A stretch of 64,000 nt of DNA from Vitrella brassicaformis (taxonomy: Eukaryota > Sar > Vitrellaceae): NCBI GenBank assembly GCA_001179505.1, contig CDMY01000840.1:179572-243571 (forward strand), in the 5' to 3' direction. Below, piece by piece: positions 56,337 to 64,000 of the stretch. Below the pieces are notes generated by a model. That model did not search any database. It was given only the letters and a program-made list of their open reading frames with translations, and had not been told where the DNA came from. Every line of letters starts with the position of its first letter. Position 1 is the first letter of the stretch. Both the position numbers and the translations under genes were made by a program.

Positions 56337-59042
56337 ATGCAGCCACAAACGTCGCCGCGTGTGTACGAGTGCAGCCAGCCCACTCAGGTACGCCTGTGTG
56401 CGCGCAGCGACGACATGGTGTGTGTTGTCTGTGGTTTGTTGTGGTCAGCAATACGAGATCCCAGATGTGCCCGAGGAGGAGCCGCCTGCAAATCCTATGC
56501 TCTCCGCCCACGATGTGGTGGCGAAACTGGTACGCACAGATCAGACAGATCATACTTATCAAACGCCCACCCAGACTGGTCCTTCTGCTGTGTGGTGTCA
56601 GGAGAAGCTTGACCTCAACGATAGCTACGGCGCGTACGAGTGGCGTTCGAGCGTGCTTCACGAGGACCAGTCCGACGAGGCGGCCATCGCCATCGGACGG
56701 GCGGCGCAGTGCGACCTCCGCATCAGCGACAACCGCGTGTCGGGTACGCCAATAGGGGAGAGCAGTCACTGCTTGCACAACCGCAGTAGTGGATGGATGG
56801 ATGTGTGTGTGTGTGGTTTGGTTTGGTTTGGTTTGGTTGGTGCCAGGTTGCCATGTGAGGATTCGGTGGAATAGGGGCCTGCGGCAGTTCCACATATGCG
56901 ACTCCTCGTCCAACGGCACATGTGTGTGACGTGATGCGAGGAGGACTCTGCACCTGCACCCCACTCCCCTCACTCCACTCTGTATACTGACTGATTGGTC
57001 GGTCAGGGGTGGACAATGGTCGGCAGTGTGAGTCTGGCGAGAGGTTTGTGAGGCTCCCGAAGGGCCAGTGGATGCCGCTCAAACACAACCAGTGCATCAG
57101 CCTCGTGGTAGGTGCTGGCTTGCCATGCCGTCAATACACACATCCGTATGTTGTGGCGTGGTGTGATTTGGTGTGATTTGGTGTGGTGTCTGTGCAGGTG
57201 CCCTTCCCTGAGTACGACCGGGGCGTCTGGGATGCCGGTACACACACACACAGACACGCACACACGCGCATTCACTTACGCGAAGCCTCTGTGGTGGATG
57301 GATGGGTGCATTGGTGCTCGTGTGATGTGGTGCTGTGGTGGCTGGTGTAGAGTGCAAGATTCTGGAGGCAAAGAAGAAGGAGGACAAGAGCATCAACAGG
57401 CGCGCCACTCCCTGTAAGCTCACCGGCCAGACAGACACACAGGCAGGCAGGCAGTCAGGCAGACAGGCAGCCGCGTATGTATGTGTGTGTGTGTGTGTGT
57501 GCCAATGTATACCACCCCATCAGTCATCGGCGCGTGGCAGTTTGTGCTCAAGGAGCAGTTGCAGGCCTACAGCTCCGCCATGGGGGTAACTCACTCACCG
57601 AGGCCACGCCACACACCCACACCCACACCCACACCCACAGCCCAGTGTGTCTATGCGCGGTGCGGATACACTCAGGACAAGATCAATGACAAGTACGACA
57701 AGAAGTGTCCCATCGGCAGCGGCAACTTCTCGCAGGTCTACCTCGCATTCAGAAAGAAAGATGGACTCAAGTACGCCCGCCACCTCTCACCTAACACACC
57801 CACACCGCACCCCCACACACACAGACACCCACCCATGGTCTACCCGCCGCTTGTCTTGTGTGCAGGGTTGCCATCAAGGCCATCGACACGAAGCGCTTCG
57901 AAAAGTTCAGAGCCAAGAAGAAATCCAACCTCGACATAGAATCGGAAGTGCTGGTAAGGCAGGCCCGGCCCACAAACGTACACTTCCTCACACCACACGG
58001 CTCCCTCCATCCACCACCCATTGAATGTCTAATGCATCCATCAGACGCTGTCGAGTCTGAAGCACGAGAACATTCTCAAGTTCATCGAGTGTGTGCGCGA
58101 GGAGGACATTATCTACCTCGTCACGGAAATGTGCGTGCACACACGCATGCAGCCAGACAGGCAGACAGCCAGCGCACATACGTGACGCCTTGGTCTCGTG
58201 TGTCGTTTTGCTTTTGTGCTTGGCAGTCTTGACGGCGGCGACTTGTTGGAGTATTGCCTAGCCCATGAGCGTGTCGAGGTAAGAGACAGACAGGGAGGGA
58301 GGGAGGGAGGGAGGGAAGGAGGGAAAGGCGAGCGGCCGGCCAATCAACCACGCCTCTCTCTCGCTGTGTGTGTGTGTGTGTGTGTGTGTGCAGGAGGAGC
58401 TGGCCAAGTTGTGGTTCAAAGGCATCGCAGAGGGGGTCAAGTACCTCCACACCAAGGGCATCGTCCACAGAGACCTCAAGGTCACCTCACCTCACCCACA
58501 GCACAGCACCGCACAGGACAGCAAGGACCACAGGACAGCAAGGACCGCTCTCTCTTCAATCTGGCTGTCGTATGCATGTGTGTGTGTGTCAGCCCGAGAA
58601 CATTTTGTTGACGGACAAGACCATCTTTGGCGTTCCCAAGATTGCCGACTTCGGCCTGGCCACGTAAGCAACCCACGCCACCGAACCTAACCCAGAGGCG
58701 CACTGCACAGGAGGGGTGTGTGGTGTGTGTGTGCGTGCGGGTCAGGGTGAGGCAAGCCGAGTCGTCCTTGAAGACCCTCTGCGGCACGCCGCACTACTAT
58801 GGTACGTGTGTGGGGTGTGTGGGGGGTGTGGGGTGTGTGCGTATGTGTAGGTTTGTGTGTGTCACCTCCTGTCTGTCTGATGCGATGCGACGCAGCCCCT
58901 GAGCTGATTGACACGCAGAAGAAGAGGGTGGACGGCTACGGTCCTGAGGTGGACATTTGGTCGCTGGGGTGCATCCTCTACATCATGTATGTGTGTCAGC
59001 ACCGTCACTAGCACACACAGAGAGAGAGCCAGCTGTATCCCC

Positions 59043-59077
<35 letters not shown>

Positions 59078-59764
59078 TGTGTGTGCCAGGTTGTCGGGCA
59101 ATCCTCCTTTTGAGGACGATGGCCTCTACTGGCAGATCCAGAATGCCATATACACCGTCGACGGTGGTGTATGGGATCACATCTCAGAAGAAGGTCCGTT
59201 CGGGGTTTTGTTTTGTGGGTGGTGGGTGGCTGGGGAGAGGGCGACACTCACACACTGTGGGCCTCTGTCTGTCTGTGTGCAGGCAAGGACCTGGTGACCA
59301 AGATGATGTGCGTCGACCCCAAGCAGCGCATCACCATCGACGCCATCCTCTCGCACCCCTGGGTCCTCTCAGCCACCGACGCCATGAACCACCTCCTCAA
59401 CCTGCGCCCACCACACACACACCCCTCCTACACCCGCCCCAACGACTATGACCCCTTCCCCTCCCCCCGACCACCACAGCTTCAGCCCCCCGCCAAGCGT
59501 CCCGCCCCCGCACCACCAAACAATGACATGCCGCCCCCTCCAGTGCCCTTCGCACTACGAGCAGCGGCAGCAGCAGATGGCGGCCGGACCGACAACACGG
59601 AGCGGGACGTGTCGACGGCCGAGTCGTCGGGCAATGCCGGCAGGGCCAAGCGCCGCAAACAGGGGGAGAGTGAGGGCGCGTCATCGGCGGCGGCTGCCGC
59701 TGCTGCTGCTGCTGGGGGTGGTGGTGGTGGTGGGGAGGGAGAGGGGCCAAACGAGAAGGCGTGA
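56337..59764 (+). CDS. FHA-domain Ser/Thr kinase, CHK2/Rad53-like
   Basis: Eighteen exons join in phase, from 56337-56387 to 59283-59764 (about 619 residues). The FHA domain lies near residues 55-140: AIAIGRAAQCDLRISDNRVSGCHVRI, with the conserved GR, S and H, then HICDSSSNGTCGVDNG. The kinase domain is complete: IGSGNFSQVYLAF, VAIK, HRDLKPENI, IADFGLAT, CGTPHYYAPE, DIWSLGCILYI and RITIDAILSHPWV. FHA plus a CAMK-type kinase is the CHK2/Rad53/Dun1 architecture of DNA-damage checkpoints; the FHA binds phosphothreonine. There is no clear SQ/TQ cluster. The tail is Pro-rich, contains AKRRKQ (possible nuclear signal), and ends in polyalanine and polyglycine. Confidence 0.88.
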
Positions 59765-60648
59765 AGAGGGCTCTGTGTGTGGAGTGGGTGACGAGACAAG
59801 GCGCCGGTGGGTGTATGTATGGTTCATGGGAGAGTTTTGTATGTCTGCCTGTCTGCCTGCCTGCCTGCCTGCCTGGATCGATGCATTTGTGAGTGGTGTG
59901 ACTGCCGCGAGTGAGTGCCCTTTTTTTATATGCATACGCGTATCGATCTGCCATATCAGACAGACTGAGGGAGGAGGCAATGCTGTCGGGTTTTTCACAC
60001 ATCAGTATGGAGGGGAGGAGAGCCTCTGTGTGTATGGGATGGGAGGGAGGGATGGGTGTGTGTGCTGTTTATAGCGAGAGAGGGAGGGGATAGCGCTCTG
60101 GCCTGTGAGAGGGCCGTGGACACACAAACAGACGGACAGACTTGAGACGAACGCATCAGTCCTGAGCACCATCCAATTGCACACGTGGCCTTATGGTCTG
60201 GTCAAAACGTTCTCGAAGGACGGCCCGTTATTCGGCAGTGTCGCAGCAGTCGCATACACCATGACTCATGTAGCGAGGGAATCACATACACACAGGCAGC
60301 GTCCTCACCGACGACTCGACACAAGCCCGCACACACGCACTGAGGCCAAACCGTCGGCAGGCAGACTGGACAACGATACAGACCGTTTCCGATAGTCACC
60401 CCACAACCAAACACGTACGTACTCTGCACAACCAAGGGTTGGACGCACACACATCGAACAAGTGTCACGCACGCCGGCCCCCACGACCGTCGTCAGCAGC
60501 ACACTCGCACACACACGACGCAGCGAGGCAGAGAGGCAGGCAGAGAGAAAGAAACATTCGATAGAAATATGCCCCTCACCCCCCCGAACCCCCTCCCGGC
60601 CCCTCATTCCCACATTCCCACTCAGGTGCGTTTGTTGTACTGTCTGTC
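59765..60648. other. Convergent intergenic region
   Basis: It contains a TGCC run (about 59845-59875), a CGCG-centred palindrome near 59933 and CACA/CAGA repeats. No gene was seen. Confidence 0.6.
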
Positions 60649-62412
60649 TTATCCCTTGCGGCGGCGGCGGTCCCTCATGAGGTCTTTCATTTTTGATCTG
60701 ATCTGGGTGGCCTGGTTGCGGGCATAGTCCTGTATGGTCTTGTCCTTCTTGTCTGTGCTGGTGTTGGGGTCCTCCTGCCATTTCTTGCACGCAGCCTCGA
60801 GCTCCTGCAGGGCGCGCGGCGCCGCTGGCTGCACCCAAATCTCGTCGATGATCTCCTGGCCAGACTTCCCCTTCTGCAGGGAGGCAGGCCAGGGAGGAGA
60901 CACACCAACACCACATCACAGCACATCACAGCACATTTGGGTGGATGAGTGCACACGCAGGGCTTACGTTGAATTTGCGTCTGATCTCTTCGCCGGCCTC
61001 CTCGTATCTCTCCTCGGCGATGAGCTCCATGATAGGCAACATGGCGGCCTGCTCCGATGGCGTCCGCAGTTCCATCCAATCCACCACACGGTCCTGCACG
61101 CAGTCACGCACACACGTGAGACGGACCGGCTGGCTATTCATCTCTCAGCTGTGCGTTACCACTACTGAGGGCCTTGTGCCTGTCCTCTGCAGCGCCATCC
61201 TGCTGCGGCGCAGCAGGCGACCCACCATCAGGCACCTCCACGCTGTCATCCACCTGCAAATGCCAATCTTGTGTGAGCAACTGGTGTGACGAATGCGTCA
61301 GCAGGCTGACCATGCTATCCGTGCGTCCGGCCTCGTGCTCCTCGCCGCCGTCGTCCTCCTCTTCGCCAACACCCAACACCTGCGCCCACACACAGACACA
61401 CAGGGCGTGTGAGAGTGGCTTGGGAGGGGCATCCATCTCTCGCTCGCCCACCCCCCCGCCCCCCAACAGACCCACCTCCTTCTCTGCTATGCGGTCCTGC
61501 AGGGCCTTCTGCACCGAGGCTGACAACTCGTGGTTCGACACCTGATGGCATGCATACCATGGATGGATGGACACAGAAGGACACAAACCGACAATGGAGG
61601 GCACGGCTCATGTGTGTCTTCATTGACTAATGGCCCACTCACCGGGCTGATGTCCTGCGGCTCGATGTCGGCCTGCGCGTAGACGTCACGACGGGACTGA
61701 TAAAGACGTCAATGATTGATCCATCATCGCGTGTCTGTGTGCGTCTGTGTATGTATGTGTGCATCTAGTCACTTTTTTGTTGCATTCGGCTTCCTCCTTC
61801 TGCTCTATGGCCCGTTTGCTCCCAACACCATTGACACCAACACTGCCACCGGCAACACCTGCAACATACTCACACACACAGCCACACACACGCATAGAGA
61901 GAGAGATGGGTGGCTGCCGTCCAGGGAGCACAGAATATGTACCGTTGAGGGAGAGATGGTGACTTTGGTGTGATGCACCTTGTCCCAGCGGTCGTGGACG
62001 GTGGTGAGGTGCCCCTCCATGATGGTGGCCGTGCGATGCTGGCCGATCTCGCCATACGCCCTCTCCCATCGGTCCTCTTCACTGGGATCGTGCACCAGGA
62101 GCTTGTACTCGATCTGGCCGCTATCGGGGACCGGCTGGATGGCGATGGGCTCGCTACTCCAAATGGGCACTGTGGCGGCACACGTGGTGAGCGGCAGGGC
62201 CTTCGCGGCGTTGAAATCCGGCCCGCCCAAGTTGTCATAGTTACCGCACACGCGCACCTCCTGCCCCCAGCCGCATATGTCGGTGGGCACCTCGGCGACG
62301 AACCGCACAGCTGCGCCGTGCCCACCAACAGACTGCAAACAACAAAGGAGAGAAAGAAAGAAGGATGGATGCACCCGTTTCGTCGCGCGAATTCTTGCGG
62401 CCTCACCTCCAT
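60649..62412 (-). CDS. CBM20 starch-binding-domain protein with helical tail
   Basis: The first coding exon appears to be ATG GAG only (62407-62412). Exon 2 (61943-62332) encodes a CBM20 domain: AAVRFVAEVPT, GQEVRVCGNYDNLGG, ALPLTT, IEYKLLVHD and RWERAYGEIGQHRTATI. Later exons, on the minus strand, encode charged segments: RAIEQKEEAECNKK, an acidic EEEDDGGEEHE block, VVDWMELRTPSEQ, IAEERYEEAGEEIRRKFN, and a basic end (MKDLMRDRRRRKG, stop at 60649). CBM20 binds starch or glycogen, which fits an alga storing starch. No catalytic domain is seen, so it may tether a partner to granules. The join into exon 3 (about 61871) does not keep frame with the obvious sites. An early stop there would give a short CBM20-only protein. 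Confidence 0.65.
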
Positions 62413-62918
62413 CTGCGATGCCCGCCGACTACTGCTAATCTGCACTGCAATGCATCACCTCTTTTCTTCTGGAAGGAAAGCTCCAAATCACGGTTTTCCG
62501 GTTCCCTAGCCGCGGGCAAATTCGTGACGAGATTTTCTCGATGGGGGCGACTAACCGCCATCGATGATGGATTCCTTCAGTTTTTCCGCCCTCGCCCCCA
62601 TTCCCACTACCCCCGCCCACATCTCCTCCGACTCTTCGTCTTTAGGGCTCGCCCTCGTCTGGCGTGGCTCGCCTCAGCCCCTCCCACGCCTCCCAACTCG
62701 ACGCGTCGTCCGCCGCTGTTTCTCCCAACCCGCCCTCTGTGGGACAACTGGCGTCTGCCTGTCAGCCAACTGTCAGCCGCTGAGCTCACGAGGCTCTTCG
62801 TCATTACAAGAATCCTCTATCATGATATGACGTCTTGTGTCATTTGTGGCTTGTGTCAGCCGGCGCGATCGATCGAGGCATTCCGTATACGAGTGCATCG
62901 TCTCGTGACGCCCATTTG
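62413..62918. other. Divergent intergenic region
   Basis: It separates the CBM20 gene (-) from the gene beginning about 62919 (+). No TGCGAGCT motif was found. Short open frames here look non-coding. Confidence 0.5.
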
Positions 62919-63946
62919 ATGGCCCGCCACAGCGTGGCGCCGCCCTTGTGCCGTGCGGCTCGTGCGAGAAGAATTTGTGGTCTATCTTGTCAACGCCCGT
63001 CTCCTTTCCCGACAGAGTCCTCAATCAGCCAAGCTGGTAAGAGGGTAAGTGATTTTAATCAGCCGGGCTTCACAGTTCCGTCAGCTGTCAACTTGTGGTG
63101 TGATGTGTGTGGGGTGTGTGAGATGGTCCATTTGGCTGCCTTTGTTGTGTTTGTGTGTAGATGACATTCCCTTGTATTCTCCTCTGCTGTTTGGTGCGTT
63201 CGACTAAAGCACTCAGTACATGATGGCCTACCACTTCAGCCACCACACCGCTGGTGAGAAACGATGGCAGTGCAATGCAAACGCCCACGTGTCCTCATGT
63301 GCCTCTGCGCAACTCAACAGGGGAGGTGACGTCCTCCCTCTCGTGGGTGTCAAGCCGGGTATCGAGAAGGAGGACGAGAGGACGACGAAGAAGTGGCAAC
63401 AGCCGGGTGAGGCGCTGCAGAGGGCGGCACTCTTTTGCTCCCTTGGCCGCGCAAGACAACAGTCAGCACGAATGGCTGCGTCATGTGTAAGCTGATCAGC
63501 TTTTGCGCGTGTCTCAGGGCTGTATGTGCAGATCTCCGTCGATCGGCAGGAATCAGCCAGACGAGTCGGCCGATCGCCAGAGGCCGAAGATAGTCGCCAC
63601 TGTGGGTGTCGTCCACCCCGCTCTGGCAGGAGGCGGACCTCGTCATGCCCTTAATCCCCTCCACTCGCCCGCCCCAGCACCAGGAGACAGCAGCCGGCTG
63701 TTCGTGCCAGTGTCCTACTGGGGGGAAGGGGAGGATGGCATCTACGCCAGCTCCCTGACCCAGTGGGACCTGGCCCATTGGGAGCGGAAGGGGGCGTGGT
63801 GGCTGGTGGCATGGGAGGCGCCAGAGGCCTCCTGCTGCTGCGTCGAGCTGGGAAGGTCCATGGTGCGGGGGATGCGGAAAGCGAAGGCGTGCGTCGAGGC
63901 GGCGGCTGAAGATGTCGGCCGCCGCCTCAAGTCCCTGCTCCATTGA
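62919..63946 (+). CDS. Uncharacterised protein, paralogue of the partial gene at 1782
   Basis: A candidate first exon is 62919-63036. Well supported later exons are 63217-63253 (YMMAYHFSHHTA), 63326-63406 (GDVLPLVGVKPGIEKEDE), 63518-63601 (LYVQISVDRQESARRV) and 63678-63946, which join in phase. The last exon reads SRLFVPVSYWGEGEDGIYASSLTQWDL and then WERKGAWWLVAWE, SCCCVELGRSMVRGMRKAKACVEAA and ends SLLH. It aligns end to end with the minus-strand exon at 1782-2024. The strand-rich, Trp-rich core followed by a basic helix is not a family I know. The 5' exons and start codon are uncertain. Confidence 0.6.
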
Positions 63947-64000
63947 GGGGCGGTCGGCCGTCTCGGGCGCTGTCAGCTGACGGCGTCTGAGATGGTCGGC

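Overview
The window is GC-rich, intron-dense eukaryotic nuclear DNA. Genes carry many short GT-AG introns (mostly about 60-120 bp) whose 3' ends are often TG/CA microsatellite, and intergenic DNA is full of GATG, CAGA and CACA simple repeats. At least four proteins (DUF4336 protein, type I methionine aminopeptidase, SecA, HSP20) begin with a hydrophobic leader followed by a transit-like stretch, which fits a secondary plastid entered through the ER. Together with a Wee1-group kinase, a kinesin-8 and an FHA checkpoint-type kinase, this suggests a photosynthetic alveolate, most like a chromerid such as Vitrella. That identification is inference. I saw no rRNA, tRNA, CRISPR array or transposon.

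Layout: 1-2.9 kb, repeats, a C-terminal exon of a duplicated family (-) and a 48-residue protein (-). 3.1-5.5 kb, plastid DUF4336 protein (+). 6.8-8.5 kb, SAM methyltransferase with an in-frame TAG (-). 9.1-11 kb, membrane-anchored beta-propeller (-). 11.2-16.6 kb, a head-to-head Wee1/Myt1-type kinase (-) and a Wee1-like pseudokinase (+). 17-21 kb, kinesin-8 (-). 21.2-24.6 kb, methionine aminopeptidase (-) and SURNod19-like secreted protein (+). 25.4-27.7 kb, HIT zinc finger (-) and two-RRM nucleolar-type protein (+). 27.8-34.3 kb, inositol pentakisphosphate 2-kinase (-) and plastid SecA (-). 34.6-39.1 kb, mitochondrial carrier (+) and an unknown protein (+). 39-44.6 kb, a long repeat-rich desert with an assembly gap. 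44.6-47.9 kb, triple CCCH zinc finger (-) and plastid HSP20 (+). 48.9-53.6 kb, EMC8/9 (-), NmrA-like protein (+) and FKBP-like protein (+). 54.8-59.8 kb, unknown protein (-) and FHA-domain kinase (+). 60.6-63.9 kb, CBM20-domain protein (-) and the second copy of the left-end family (+).

The genes do not form one pathway. What recurs is architecture: at least eight head-to-head pairs with start codons 61 to about 290 bp apart (a ninth at about 500 bp), and an 8-mer close to TGCGAGCT in most of the intervals, often 20-120 bp upstream of a start codon. That possible core-promoter element, the kinase/pseudokinase pair, the GC-AG introns, the in-frame TAG, and four long perfect hairpins in 3' flanking DNA are the best leads. 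Exon limits were read by eye from splice consensus, frame and family resemblance; individual junctions may be off by a few bases.
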